Below are positions 44,595 to 53,870 of a stretch of 64,000 nucleotides of DNA, piece by piece. The notes beneath the pieces are model-generated. The model saw nothing but the letters and a program-made list of their open reading frames with translations. It did no database searches and had not been told where the DNA came from. Made by a program: the position numbers and the translations under genes. This stretch comes from JBKCUK01 sp046318415 (lineage in GTDB: Bacteria > Pseudomonadota > Alphaproteobacteria > Caedimonadales > Caedimonadaceae): contig JBKCUK010000009.1 of the NCBI GenBank assembly GCA_046318415.1, positions 62,001-126,000 on the forward strand. Reading direction: 5' to 3'. Position 1 is the stretch's first letter. The number at the start of each line of letters is the position of its first letter.

Positions 44595-45683
44595 ATGCAG
44601 AAGGCCAAGGTCACCGCATCCGTCCTGCTTCTTTTGCTGATGATGATTATTCAACCTATTGATGCTTCCGAACCCCTTGAGCCTGAAGCCTCAAGCAGCC
44701 CCTCTGGATCTCTTAAACTGGATTTCATGCCAGATGAGATCAAAATAGAAGTGATGCAACATCTCCCCGCCCAAAGCATTCGAAACTTGAGTGCAACCTG
44801 TCGCAGCCTCTACAAAGTGAGATCGCCTGCTTTAAAAAATCTCATCAAGGACCTCACGCTGAATGCTTTCCTGAGGGCTGCGGATGAGGACATCTCTGGC
44901 ATGCCTGCAACCTTGATCACAGCATACATCACCGATCTCATGGCGACTGAGACCTTTGTCTTGCTGCCCACCGACTTCACATCTTCACCAGAAAACATGG
45001 ATGCCTTGTACGCGCCGCTTTTTGGCCAACCGATTCTCCAAGGCCAAGAAGACCTGGCGCGAGAGCACCTAAACGCCGTGGTGACCCTTTACCGTAAGGC
45101 AACGGTGCACCCTACCCCTCCTCCCTTGCAAATTCTTGCCCGCTTCCTTCGTGCTTATGGCGCCCAAAAGCATCTCAAGACCCTTACATTGCTTGGTGAA
45201 GAGGAGGAATTACAGCTGGCCGTAGCGCCCCACACATTGGTTATGACAGATCTGGAACTAAGCCATGACGAGCTTTACGACAAGGTGACTCATCTTCTTT
45301 CAGAGCAAGACGAACATCACCTTGTGGTGAACGTGGGATCGCTTGTTGTAGAGGAGGGAAATTGGTTGCGCGTACCGAGCAACGTGCGACACCTGACACT
45401 GATTAATCCTAAAGGCGACATCACAGGGCTTGGGAGTGATTTTCTTCAAGGACATAAGAATTTAGAACGTCTTCACATCAATCTGCCAAAGGTGACCACG
45501 ATTGCCAATAGGATGCTGGATAATTGCAATAAGCTCACCCATGCGACATTTTTTCTGCCTGCGCTCACAACCCTTGGCGATTGTTTTTTGCGTTACTGTT
45601 TTAATGTTCGGCGGGTCGACTTGCACATACCTGCCATTGCGACCATCGGGGCAGCTTTTCTTTATCAGTGCGAGAGTCTGTAG
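44595..45683 (+). CDS. secreted F-box/LRR protein, cut short by in-frame TAG
   Basis: The 362-residue product has a signal peptide (VLLLLLMMIIQPIDA, cut near 24), a serine-rich linker, an F-box-like segment (DFMPDEIKIEVMQHLPAQSI with LSATCRSLYKVR, about 43-76), a helical middle, and repeats of about 23 residues with the form L-x-x-L-x-I-x-L-P-x-(VL)-T-T-I. The TAG at 45681-45683 falls inside one of these repeats; the same frame continues the repeat pattern without a break to 45917. The motif TCR[DS]LYK is shared with the gene at 43163. GGAAG precedes the start. It is probably a nonsense-truncated effector-like gene. Confidence 0.72.
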   Translation: MQKAKVTASVLLLLLMMIIQPIDASEPLEPEASSSPSGSLKLDFMPDEIKIEVMQHLPAQSIRNLSATCRSLYKVRSPALKNLIKDLTLNAFLRAADEDISGMPATLITAYITDLMATETFVLLPTDFTSSPENMDALYAPLFGQPILQGQEDLAREHLNAVVTLYRKATVHPTPPPLQILARFLRAYGAQKHLKTLTLLGEEEELQLAVAPHTLVMTDLELSHDELYDKVTHLLSEQDEHHLVVNVGSLVVEEGNWLRVPSNVRHLTLINPKGDITGLGSDFLQGHKNLERLHINLPKVTTIANRMLDNCNKLTHATFFLPALTTLGDCFLRYCFNVRRVDLHIPAIATIGAAFLYQCESL

Positions 45684-45917
45684 CAATTTTCCCTTCTTGC
45701 GCCTCAACTCAAGACCGTGGGAGACTACTTTATGTACAGATCTTCAAAGCTCGCATGCCTTCGCCTTTATATACCTGAAATAACCAAAATGGGGCCCTTT
45801 TCACTCTGTTTGTGCCCAAATTTAACATTAGAATCCATACAAGAGATCAAAACGCTACTACGCGAGCGTAACCTTGAAGACCTCACCCATTTTGACAAGG
45901 TACAGCTTATCAACTAG
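45684..45917 (+). pseudogene. severed C-terminal LRR part of the F-box gene
   Basis: In the same frame as the upstream gene, directly after its TAG, this stretch codes for two more repeats (QLKTVGDYFMYRSSKLACL and IPEITKMGPFSLCLCPNLTL) and a 30-residue helical C-terminus ending DKVQLIN. Without the stop the joined product would have 440 residues. There is an internal ATG at 45717, but no ribosome-binding site makes separate translation likely. Confidence 0.7.
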
Positions 45918-45929
45918 CCCCCCCTAATC

Positions 45930-45953
45930 AAAAGGCCGCAGAAGCGGCCTTTT
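45930..45953. terminator. bidirectional rho-independent terminator
   Basis: AAAAGGCCGC and GCGGCCTTTT pair perfectly around AGAA. T tracts flank the stem on both strands, so it serves the plus-strand F-box gene and the convergent secA gene. It lies 13 bases after the TAG at 45915-45917, which supports 45917 as the original gene end. Confidence 0.88.
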
Positions 45954-45979
45954 GGTATGGAGCTTATAGGTTAGATCAA

Positions 45980-48673
45980 TCAAACCTTGCCGTGGCAGTG
46001 TTTAAATCGTCTACCTGAACCACAAGGGCACAGAGCATTGCGATTAATGGTCGAGGTTGCCAGCGTCTGTTCCAATGCCCCAGAGGCTTTTGCCGAGTTA
46101 TCTTCACTCGTCTCAACCTCGTGGCCATGGTGCAAACGCAATTTATCAGCGGCTACACTGGCGTTTTTAAAAGCGCGTGCCTCGATATCCTCAGGGCTTT
46201 CCTGATAGAGCTCAAGGTGACACAGCGCCGACGTGGTGGTCTCGCGCACCCGGGCCATCATGTCTTGGAACATGACAAACGCTTCGCTTTTGTACTCATT
46301 CAACGGATCCCGCTGGCCATAGGCCCGAAGATTAATCCCCTGACGCAGGTGGTCCAGACCCAAAAGGTGATCCTTCCAAGCCTGATCCAAAAGCCGCAGC
46401 AAAACGCTTTTCTCAGCTGCCCGCATCATGGGCGCCCCATAGCGTTCTTCCTTTTCCGCCATGCGGGCGTGAATGGTATCGAGAATGCGTTGCCGCAACT
46501 CAAGCTCAGCAATGCCATCTTCCTCTGCCCATGTGGCGATGGGAAGATCTAACGCAAAAAGCCTCAAGCATTCTTCATGCAAGGCCTCTACATTCCACTG
46601 GTCGGGATAAGCCTCCTCAGGAATGGCTGCGCGGATGACCATGTCCAAGACATCCTCGCGCATTTCCGTGGTCAATTCCGAGATATCATCCTGACCCATC
46701 AACTCACGGCGTTGTTCATAAACAACTTTACGTTGGTTATTCATCACATCGTCATAGCGCAGCAAGTGCTTACGAATCTCATAGTTACGCGCTTCTACTT
46801 TTTGTTGAGCACGCTCAAGGGCCTTGTTGACCCAGGGATGGATGATGGCCTCCCCTTCCTGCAAGCCCAAGCGCTGCAGTATATTATCCAGTCGTTCTGA
46901 GCCAAAAATACGCATCAGATCATCTTCAAGACTCAGGAAGAATTTGGATGCCCCGGGATCGGCTTGTCGGCCAGAACGACCCCGCAGCTGGTTGTCAATA
47001 CGCCGGCTTTCATGGCGTTCCGTACCGATAACATAAAGACCACCGGCAGCTTTGACTTGCTCTTGCGCGGCCATAACTTCCGCGCGAACCTGTTCTTCAA
47101 TCTGCTTACGTTTTGCTGGATCCTCTACGCCTTGCAAAGCTGCCGCCAGGCGGACATCGATGTTACCGCCCAATTTAATGTCGGTGCCGCGACCCGCCAT
47201 GTTGGTGGCGATGGTCACAGCACCAGGACGGCCCGCTTCGGCGATGATGGTCGCTTCTTGCTCGTGGTAGCGCGCGTTCAAAACTTGGTGGGGAACATTG
47301 GCTTTTTTGAGCAGATTTGAGAGCTGCTCTGACTTCTCAATGCTCACTGTGCCCACCAGAACTGGCTGTAGACGACTGCGGCATTCGGCGATCAATTTCA
47401 CGATGGCGTCATTTTTCTCACGGGACGTACGATAGACTTCGTCGTCATGGTCCACACGATTAATCGGCAGATTGGTGGGAATTTGGACCACTTCCAGATT
47501 ATAGATGTCCATCAACTCGGCCGCCTCGGTCTTGGCGGTGCCGGTCATACCAGACAACTTTGCATAATTACGGAAATAATTCTGGAAGGTAATGGAAGCA
47601 AGTGTTTGGTTTTCCATTTGCACGGAAACGCCTTCCTTGGCCTCGAGGGCTTGATGGAGCCCCTCGGAATAGCGCCGCCCTTCCATCATACGGCCAGTGA
47701 ATTCATCGATGATGACAATTTTATCGTCCTTAACGATGTAATCCACATCCCGCGCAAACAACACATGGGCCCGAAGTGCCTGATTGACGTGATGAACAAG
47801 GCCAATGTTGTGCACATCATAAAGCGAACCACCAGCTAACAGGCCGGATTGTTCCAAAAGCTGCTCGATATGTTGAGACCCCTTCTCAGTCAGGGTTACA
47901 TTGCGGGACTTTTCATCTTTTTCGTAGTCTTCAGCGGTGAGATGGTGGATCAGTTGATTCACGCGAATGTAAAGCTCGGATGAATCTTCGGCCGGACCAG
48001 AGATAATGAGAGGTGTGCGCGCCTCGTCAATCAGAATGCTGTCCACCTCGTCGACAATGGCGTAATTGAACTGGCGCTGCACCATATCGGCCAAGCGAAA
48101 CTTCATGTTGTCGCGCAGGTAATCAAAGCCAAATTCGTTATTGGTGCCGTGGGTGATATCAGCTGCATAAGCCTGACGGCGTGCATCATCATCCAGATCA
48201 TGGATAATAACACCCACACTCAATCCAAGGAATTCATAGATCCGCCCCATCCACTCGGCGTCGCGCTTGGCCAAGTAGTCGTTCACAGTGACCACGTGAA
48301 CGCCTTTACCAGAAAGCGCATTCAAATAAGCTGGCAGGGTTGCCATTAGGGTTTTACCCTCACCGGTGCACATTTCGGCAATCATTCCCCTGTGAAGGAC
48401 CATGCCGCCGATCAGCTGCACATCAAAATGCCGCATACCCATGACGCGCTTTGAGGCTTCACGCACAGTGGCAAAGGCATCGACAAGGATTTGATCCAAG
48501 GTCTCGCCCGCAGCCAAGCGCGACCGCAACCAGTCTGTTCGCGCCTGCAACTCGGCATCCGAGAGGGCTTCCATTTGCGGCTCAAGGGCATTAATTGCAT
48601 TCACCGTGGGACGTAGGCGTTTCAGCAACCGCTCATTACTGCTACCAAAAATTTTTTGTAAAAAAGTCGTCAC
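45980..48673 (-). CDS. secA: preprotein translocase ATPase SecA
   Basis: SecA drives protein export through SecYEG. The 897-residue protein has Walker A CTGEGKTLMATLPAYL, the DEVDSILIDEARTPL block, ATNMAGRGTDIKLGGN, GTERHESRRIDNQLRGR, and a C-terminal zinc motif (CPCGSGRRFKHCHG), all intact. The start is a GTG with AAGGTG seven bases upstream. The secreted F-box and UIM-like proteins in this window would leave the cytoplasm through this system if their signal peptides work. It is divergent from the parvulin gene. Confidence 0.98.
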   Translation of the reverse strand: MTTFLQKIFGSSNERLLKRLRPTVNAINALEPQMEALSDAELQARTDWLRSRLAAGETLDQILVDAFATVREASKRVMGMRHFDVQLIGGMVLHRGMIAEMCTGEGKTLMATLPAYLNALSGKGVHVVTVNDYLAKRDAEWMGRIYEFLGLSVGVIIHDLDDDARRQAYAADITHGTNNEFGFDYLRDNMKFRLADMVQRQFNYAIVDEVDSILIDEARTPLIISGPAEDSSELYIRVNQLIHHLTAEDYEKDEKSRNVTLTEKGSQHIEQLLEQSGLLAGGSLYDVHNIGLVHHVNQALRAHVLFARDVDYIVKDDKIVIIDEFTGRMMEGRRYSEGLHQALEAKEGVSVQMENQTLASITFQNYFRNYAKLSGMTGTAKTEAAELMDIYNLEVVQIPTNLPINRVDHDDEVYRTSREKNDAIVKLIAECRSRLQPVLVGTVSIEKSEQLSNLLKKANVPHQVLNARYHEQEATIIAEAGRPGAVTIATNMAGRGTDIKLGGNIDVRLAAALQGVEDPAKRKQIEEQVRAEVMAAQEQVKAAGGLYVIGTERHESRRIDNQLRGRSGRQADPGASKFFLSLEDDLMRIFGSERLDNILQRLGLQEGEAIIHPWVNKALERAQQKVEARNYEIRKHLLRYDDVMNNQRKVVYEQRRELMGQDDISELTTEMREDVLDMVIRAAIPEEAYPDQWNVEALHEECLRLFALDLPIATWAEEDGIAELELRQRILDTIHARMAEKEERYGAPMMRAAEKSVLLRLLDQAWKDHLLGLDHLRQGINLRAYGQRDPLNEYKSEAFVMFQDMMARVRETTTSALCHLELYQESPEDIEARAFKNASVAADKLRLHHGHEVETSEDNSAKASGALEQTLATSTINRNALCPCGSGRRFKHCHGKV

Positions 48674-48845
48674 TCTTCATCACCTTCACTAAAACTGTGC
48701 TCTTACAAGTTTCTCAGCACACCCGAAGACCCCAAACAATGGGCCAATTTTTTAGTCAATTGCACTATTCTGTTGCGTATTTCACCGATGTTTGTACCAT
48801 AATCTCCACATGGGTGCTATTTTTAACAAAGAAAAAGGAAACATG

Positions 48846-49952
48846 ATGTCAAACAAGTTCCTCGTTGCAGCCTCTGTGGCCGCCTCCCTCCTTCTTGGAA
48901 CCATGAATCCAGTATACGCAGCAACAGATGAAAAAACAGTGATCGCGAAAGTCAATGGTCGCGAAATCACCGCTGGTGAAGTCAAAAAGCTTGAGGCCGC
49001 CCTTCCACCACAAATCACGCAACAGGTGAAAGAGGAAGACAAAGGAAAACTTTTTGAGCTGTTGCGCAGTCAATTGGTAGATGCCGCCCTGGTCACCGAA
49101 GCTGCCAAAGCCTCTGGCATCGAAAAGAAAGCCGAAGTACAAGCGGCCATGGCAAAGGCTTCCGAGCAGGTCGTGGTCCAGGCGTTTATGGCAGAAAAAC
49201 TTAAGCCCGCTGTGAACGATAAGGCCATCAAAGAAAAATACGACCAAATCGTTAAAAGCATCCCCAAGGACGAGATGGAAGTGAAGGCCCGTCACATCCT
49301 GGTTAAGGACGAGGCTGCGGCAAAGAAACTCATCTCCCAGCTGAAGGGCGGTGCTGATTTCATGAAGCTTGCCCGCGAAAACTCGGAAGATAAAGCCACT
49401 GCCAAGGAAGGCGGAGATTTGGGCTACTTCCGTCGTGCCCAGATGGTTGCAGAATTTGCCGATGCCGCCTTCAACATGAAGCCAGGCACCTATTCAGACA
49501 GCCCTATCAAGACCCAATTTGGTTACCATGTGATCAAGGTGGATGATAAGCGCAAGGTAAAGCCACCAAAGTTTGAAGACGTGAAGGATCAGCTCTCTGC
49601 TCTGGTCATGGAAGAAGCCATGGGCAAAATGGTCGCTGAGCTCCGCAAAGGTGCAAAAATTGAACTTTTCGACACCAACGGCAAGCCCGTGAGTGCACCT
49701 GCTGCACCAGCAACAAGCCCCAGCAGTGAAGCACCCAAAGCGCAAGATGTGGCTGCTACCTCATCCGAGCCCGCTGCTGAAGTGACGCAAGTCGCGGCAA
49801 GCGAAGAAATGCCGCAAGAAGAGGCCAACGCTGAAGAAGCTGAAAAAGCCTCTGAAGCTGCCGCTCAAAAAGCTAAAGCCAAGGCAAGCAACAAGCAAGC
49901 CAAAGCCAACAAGACAAAGGCGACCACCCACAAGGTTGCCCATAAGAACTAG
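48846..49952 (+). CDS. periplasmic parvulin-type peptidyl-prolyl isomerase with long Lys/Ala tail
   Basis: From the ATG at 48846 (AAGGA six bases upstream) the product has 368 residues: a Sec signal peptide (AASVAASLLLGTMNPVYA), a SurA-like N-terminal helical region, a parvulin domain (VKARHILVKDEAAAKKL through FGYHVIKVDD, about 150-240), and a low-complexity tail of about 90 residues rich in Ala, Glu and then Lys. Parvulins assist folding of exported proteins. The tail is unusual and ends in a strongly basic stretch. A strong terminator follows. Divergent from secA, so export and folding functions are adjacent. Confidence 0.9.
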   Translation: MSNKFLVAASVAASLLLGTMNPVYAATDEKTVIAKVNGREITAGEVKKLEAALPPQITQQVKEEDKGKLFELLRSQLVDAALVTEAAKASGIEKKAEVQAAMAKASEQVVVQAFMAEKLKPAVNDKAIKEKYDQIVKSIPKDEMEVKARHILVKDEAAAKKLISQLKGGADFMKLARENSEDKATAKEGGDLGYFRRAQMVAEFADAAFNMKPGTYSDSPIKTQFGYHVIKVDDKRKVKPPKFEDVKDQLSALVMEEAMGKMVAELRKGAKIELFDTNGKPVSAPAAPATSPSSEAPKAQDVAATSSEPAAEVTQVAASEEMPQEEANAEEAEKASEAAAQKAKAKASNKQAKANKTKATTHKVAHKN

Positions 49953-49977
49953 GCTTTCGCCAAGCATGTAAACATCG

Positions 49978-50004
49978 AGCGCCCCTTCATGGGGCGCTTT
50001 TTTT
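49978..50004 (+). terminator. rho-independent terminator after the parvulin gene
   Basis: AGCGCCCC pairs with GGGGCGCT around TTCAT and is followed by seven T residues, a textbook terminator 25 bases after the parvulin stop. Confidence 0.93.
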
Positions 50005-50080
50005 ATGCCAACAATTCACGCACAAAAGAAGAAGAAGCGGCGATCACCGCTTCCCCTAAAAAAGCTACGTTCTAGTCTGA

Positions 50081-51340
50081 TTAGTTCTGATGACGATTGC
50101 GCATCATTGCAAATCCAACCAACGCGACAAGCAAAGCAACTGGAATGACAGACACACCCCAAATGTAAGCATTTGCATCATAGACGGGTGCGCCATCCTG
50201 CATCCTACCATCCCAAAAAGCACTCATGGTAAGGCCAATGGTGTTATGGAACACCGAACCAAAAGCCATAATCACCATATTGGAGATGGAGGTGACAAGC
50301 CCACTTTGCGTGGCTGGAACGTTGCGGCTATTCAATGTGATGGCGATAATTTGGTAGGCCGAAAATACACCCACCACAAAGAACAAACCTCCGACACCCG
50401 TTGCTGATAGCAAGAGCCCCATCATCATGGCAAAGGCCAACGCCATCACACCTGCGCTCGCTATGATCAGACCATAGTATGCTTTGAGTTTATCGGCGAC
50501 CAACGGCAGCACGGTCGCCCCCACACACATGCCCATATAAATCATAGCAGGCAGTGAAGCGGCGACTTCCCGGGTAAAACCCATGACACTCTCTAAATAT
50601 GCAACCGCCCACACATCAGCAAACCCCTCCAAAGGCCCAACCATTAAAGCCGCGAAGAAACAGGTGGCTGCAACCCGTGGATAGCTGAAAATACTTTTGA
50701 GTGAGGCGAAAATTGATCTAGATTCATGTTCCGTTGAGACAACGCCAGCCTCTCGGGGACAGATCAGCATCATGGCGATGCCCAGAATAGTGCCGACGAC
50801 CATCAGGCCCAATGTTACGCTTTGCCAACCAAAATCGTCGACGAGCTGCGCCAAGGGTGCGCTGCCATAAATGGCTCCCAGCAAACCTATGGTGACGGAC
50901 ACTCCCAGTAAGCGCGCAAACCAATCTTCGCGAAAATACAGCCGCACCGTTTTGAAAACACCTAAAATAGCGCCGGTAGACCCCGCCCCCACCAAAAAAC
51001 GTCCAATCACAGCAAGCGCCCAATGATCCAACAGCGCTAAGGGCACCATACCTAACACGGCTGAGAAAATAGATCCTGCCATAACCCACCGCAGCGGAAA
51101 ACGATCCAGAGCAAGGCCTATGGGAATGTGAAACAGCGCATAACCCACATAATAAGCTGCTGAAAACCTGCCAAAATCAGCCGCATCAACGGCAAAATGC
51201 CGCATGACATCATTCAGCATCACGCTGGGGCAAACACGGATAATATATTGAAAAAAATAAAAGAAACTGACCAAAGCCCACATACTCCAGGCCACAACCA
51301 TGGAAGACGACTTTCTTTGGGCAATAGATACGGATGACAT
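50081..51340 (-). CDS. MFS transporter
   Basis: The 419-residue protein has twelve hydrophobic segments and the major-facilitator loop-2/3 motif region (GYALFHIPIGLALDRFPLRW). GGAGG stands seven bases before the ATG. It resembles the MFS branch common in intracellular bacteria, but the substrate cannot be read from the sequence. It sits between the parvulin gene and a broken F-box gene. A small hairpin (GACCC-CTTC-GGGTC, 51359-51372) lies in its leader. Confidence 0.88.
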   Translation of the reverse strand: MSSVSIAQRKSSSMVVAWSMWALVSFFYFFQYIIRVCPSVMLNDVMRHFAVDAADFGRFSAAYYVGYALFHIPIGLALDRFPLRWVMAGSIFSAVLGMVPLALLDHWALAVIGRFLVGAGSTGAILGVFKTVRLYFREDWFARLLGVSVTIGLLGAIYGSAPLAQLVDDFGWQSVTLGLMVVGTILGIAMMLICPREAGVVSTEHESRSIFASLKSIFSYPRVAATCFFAALMVGPLEGFADVWAVAYLESVMGFTREVAASLPAMIYMGMCVGATVLPLVADKLKAYYGLIIASAGVMALAFAMMMGLLLSATGVGGLFFVVGVFSAYQIIAITLNSRNVPATQSGLVTSISNMVIMAFGSVFHNTIGLTMSAFWDGRMQDGAPVYDANAYIWGVSVIPVALLVALVGFAMMRNRHQN

Positions 51341-51708
51341 GGAATAACCTCCATTATCGACCCCTTCGGGTCATTGAATCACACAAAAATAACGATAATT
51401 TTGGATATAAAAGTGTGTTAGCAGCTGGCGCTGCCAAGGAGGAGGTTCAGAAGAAGAGCGTTAATCTTAATCATAGGTTTGATCTTGGCAAAATTTTCGA
51501 GCAAGATCAAGAATAATCTCGCATTTATCGACGACAGCGGATGTTTGAGAAAAAAATCTCCCTGAAATACCCCGTTAAACTTACCTATGATGCCCCCCCC
51601 TTTGCGGCATAGGGCACCTTATCCGTTTAACCGTCCGCACAGGACATGTAACAGATGGCTTTTAGAGGGTGTTTGGGCGATCATACACTCAAATGAAAGG
51701 TGGATGCC
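51341..51708. other. 368-base gap upstream of a broken F-box gene
   Basis: This AT-rich stretch holds the MFS leader on one side and the F-box leader (AAAGGTGG before 51709) on the other. No convincing gene, repeat or RNA was recognised. Confidence 0.5.
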
Positions 51709-51771
51709 ATGTTTCAAAAAAGACTTCTTCTACTTATTGTTGCGCCATATTTAGCGTTTACAGCTTGTTAA
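51709..51771 (+). pseudogene. severed signal-peptide ORF of the F-box gene
   Basis: An ATG with a good AGGTGG site opens a 20-codon frame coding a complete lipoprotein-type signal sequence (LLLLIVAPYLAFTAC), then TAA at 51769-51771. The same frame continues without further stops through 53334. The 14 codons after the stop code SNASPQISLDFPDD, which links the signal to the F-box. This looks like a single nonsense change in a once-continuous secreted or lipid-anchored protein of about 540 residues. Confidence 0.72.
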
Positions 51772-51813
51772 AGCAACGCTTCACCACAGATCAGTCTTGA
51801 TTTTCCCGACGAT

Positions 51814-53334
51814 ATGATGGTGCAAATTGCGCAAACGGTGTGCAATAACCCTAGTATCCTGGCACGCCTTATGCTCACCAGTAGGCAAACCAGATCGACC
51901 ATCAGCCGCCACTTGCGCGAAGTCAGCATTGTGGATCAATCCTTTGTCTGCAACCACCCAAGCCCTGCTCCAAGGTCACTGCTGTCAGATAAAAAGCATG
52001 TCATGGCTTTTCTTCAAACTTTTCCACGTCTGAAGGACTTAAAATTGATTTATGTCGCGGATGCACACAGCCTTTTATTTACATCAACAACCTTCTTAGA
52101 TCAGCTCGGCAAAATGAATGAGCTTCGATCACTGCATTGGTATTTATCGACCATTACTATGGATTTAAGCGTTTGTCTTTCTGGTGCCCTTCCCCATCTG
52201 ACGACCGTTGAGACGCTCTCGTTGTTGGACGAAGAGTTTCGCTCTCGGCCCCTTAAGAGTCCCAGCAAGGTTCCCTTGCCCCTTGCCCGTTGGAGTCCAA
52301 ACTTGCGCAGGCTCGAAATCAGCAGCGCATTTCTTTATGATCAAGATATGCAAACGGCCTTATTTCAGGCGCCAAAACTTGAACACCTGACGTTACACCT
52401 CAATACCCCACACAATGCTATAATGGTGCGTCACCTGTTGCTGGGTCTCACTAACCTCAAGGCACTCAATTTACGCCGCATGTCCAGGCGAGACACGGAG
52501 ATCCTTGACTTTCCTGAAATGCCTAACCTCTTGCATGAACTCGATGTTCTTGTGAATGAAAGCGATCATCTTCGCTCTTTATCACGCTTAACGCAGCTAG
52601 AGTCTCTTGCTGTCCATCTCACCAACACCCCCAGCGATCTCAGCATTCAAAAGCTGTGCGATTACACAGCAGGTATACCCCAACTGCAGTCTCTAGCCGT
52701 CGAGGGACAGCTTATCTCCTGGGAATTAGCGGAACTGCCGAAACACCATCCCCATCTGGAGAGCCTTCGCTTTTTCCAGAGCCGTCGTGCTCGAGATTTA
52801 ATTCAGCATCCCCTTGTCGGCAATCAAGACGCGTTAGATCGCGATGCGCTTACAGCACTCGGTCTATTCACAAACTTAAGGGATCTCGAGCTACGTGGTT
52901 GTGGGCTTTCTCCTGAGACCTTACCACTGCTGAGCTCCCTCACCTCTCTGCATACCCTCTCAGTGGATGGGTGGTGCGTGCCCCTTCTTGCTAAGATCAA
53001 AAGGGGACAAGGCAAACAGGATCGTGACAATCACCTAGCCCATGTTATTGTTAACCTGGATAAGGATTGGGATCTCCACCCCCTCACCAAGTTGGCCGAG
53101 CTATTCCTTGAATCGAACTATAGATTCCATAATTCAGACCCATCCCAAATATCGATTACTTTTTGGAGTCCTTGGTCTCCAAAAGACTGGCAATGGGATG
53201 AGATCATTTCATCAACTGTCCAGGACGAGAATGATGTGGATTATGATGCTCTTGGTATGGGGCAGCCGCACGTATTCATGTTGAAGCCCCTCAGTCAGAT
53301 CGAACAGCTTGATGCCATACTGGCAGGTCAGTAA
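51814..53334 (+). CDS. F-box/LRR protein, separated from its signal peptide
   Basis: Read from the first ATG after the in-frame TAA, the product has 506 residues. It begins inside an F-box-like segment (MMVQIAQTVCNNPSILARL with MLTSRQTRSTI) whose first part (LDFPDD) lies upstream of this ATG. A long array of leucine-rich repeats follows (LRRLEISSAFL, LEHLTLHLNTP, LKALNLRRM, LESLAVHLTN, LQSLAVEGQ, LRDLELRGCGL, LHTLSVDG). Without the signal it would stay in the cytoplasm. No ribosome-binding site stands before 51814, so expression is doubtful. It belongs with the other three F-box/LRR genes here. Confidence 0.65.
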   Translation: MMVQIAQTVCNNPSILARLMLTSRQTRSTISRHLREVSIVDQSFVCNHPSPAPRSLLSDKKHVMAFLQTFPRLKDLKLIYVADAHSLLFTSTTFLDQLGKMNELRSLHWYLSTITMDLSVCLSGALPHLTTVETLSLLDEEFRSRPLKSPSKVPLPLARWSPNLRRLEISSAFLYDQDMQTALFQAPKLEHLTLHLNTPHNAIMVRHLLLGLTNLKALNLRRMSRRDTEILDFPEMPNLLHELDVLVNESDHLRSLSRLTQLESLAVHLTNTPSDLSIQKLCDYTAGIPQLQSLAVEGQLISWELAELPKHHPHLESLRFFQSRRARDLIQHPLVGNQDALDRDALTALGLFTNLRDLELRGCGLSPETLPLLSSLTSLHTLSVDGWCVPLLAKIKRGQGKQDRDNHLAHVIVNLDKDWDLHPLTKLAELFLESNYRFHNSDPSQISITFWSPWSPKDWQWDEIISSTVQDENDVDYDALGMGQPHVFMLKPLSQIEQLDAILAGQ

Positions 53335-53375
53335 AGCACAAAACGGGCGTCACGCTGTAGGCTAAGGCATGCCCC

Positions 53376-53405
53376 TTGCATTGCTGCCCTTCAGCCCATT
53401 ATATG
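53376..53405 (+). promoter_or_regulatory. candidate promoter for the FosA-like gene
   Basis: TTGCAT (53376-53381) and TATATG (53400-53405) are 18 bases apart and lie 40-70 bases before the ATG. Both boxes are partial matches to the sigma-70 consensus. Confidence 0.35.
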
Positions 53406-53444
53406 AATAGTCATTATTCGATTTTTTACCCATGAGGAGAGAAC

Positions 53445-53870
53445 ATGATTACGGCCCTTAACCACATCACCCTTGCGGTTCTCGACGTCAAGAGGTCATT
53501 TGATTTTTACCATGAGACTTTAGGATTAAAGCCCCTTTGCAGGTGGCATGCGGGCGCTTATTTCCTTTTAGGAAACACATGGTTTTGCCTTAATCAAGAT
53601 CCGTTGCGTGTCCCCAATCCATGTTACACCCACTATGCTTTTAGCGTCTCACACGAGGATTTTGAAATTTTCTCAAAAAAATTGCTCGACGCCCAAGTTC
53701 CCGTGTTTAAAGAGAATACTTCCCCGGGTGAGTCGCTCTATTTTCTTGATCCCGATGGCCATAAACTTGAAATTCACACCGGCAATTGGCAAACACGGCT
53801 TGCCACCAAGAAAGCAAATCCCGGACAATGGCAAGAGGTAGAATGGTATATCAATGTAGATGAGGCCTAA
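53445..53870 (+). CDS. FosA-like fosfomycin thiol transferase (VOC superfamily)
   Basis: FosA enzymes open the fosfomycin epoxide with glutathione. The 141-residue protein matches FosA in length and order: LNHITLAV, RWHAGAYFLLG, NPCYTHYAFSVS, SPGESLYFLDPDGHKLEIH. The metal ligands His7, His63 and Glu109 are present, as are residues that contact fosfomycin and potassium in known FosA (Thr9, Lys89, Ser93, Ser97, Tyr99, Arg118). GAGGAG lies eight bases before the ATG. The set of conserved residues favours real FosA activity over a generic glyoxalase-fold protein, but this is untested. It lies among accessory genes. Confidence 0.85.
   Translation: MITALNHITLAVLDVKRSFDFYHETLGLKPLCRWHAGAYFLLGNTWFCLNQDPLRVPNPCYTHYAFSVSHEDFEIFSKKLLDAQVPVFKENTSPGESLYFLDPDGHKLEIHTGNWQTRLATKKANPGQWQEVEWYINVDEA

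Noticed and set aside
44595..53334. Genome-wide recoding of TAG or TAA to explain the in-frame stops
   Set aside because: TAG, TAA and TGA all end well-defined housekeeping genes here (lptB and gyrB with TAG, tsaD with TAA, the Mic60-like gene with TGA), and the two F-box genes use different stops.
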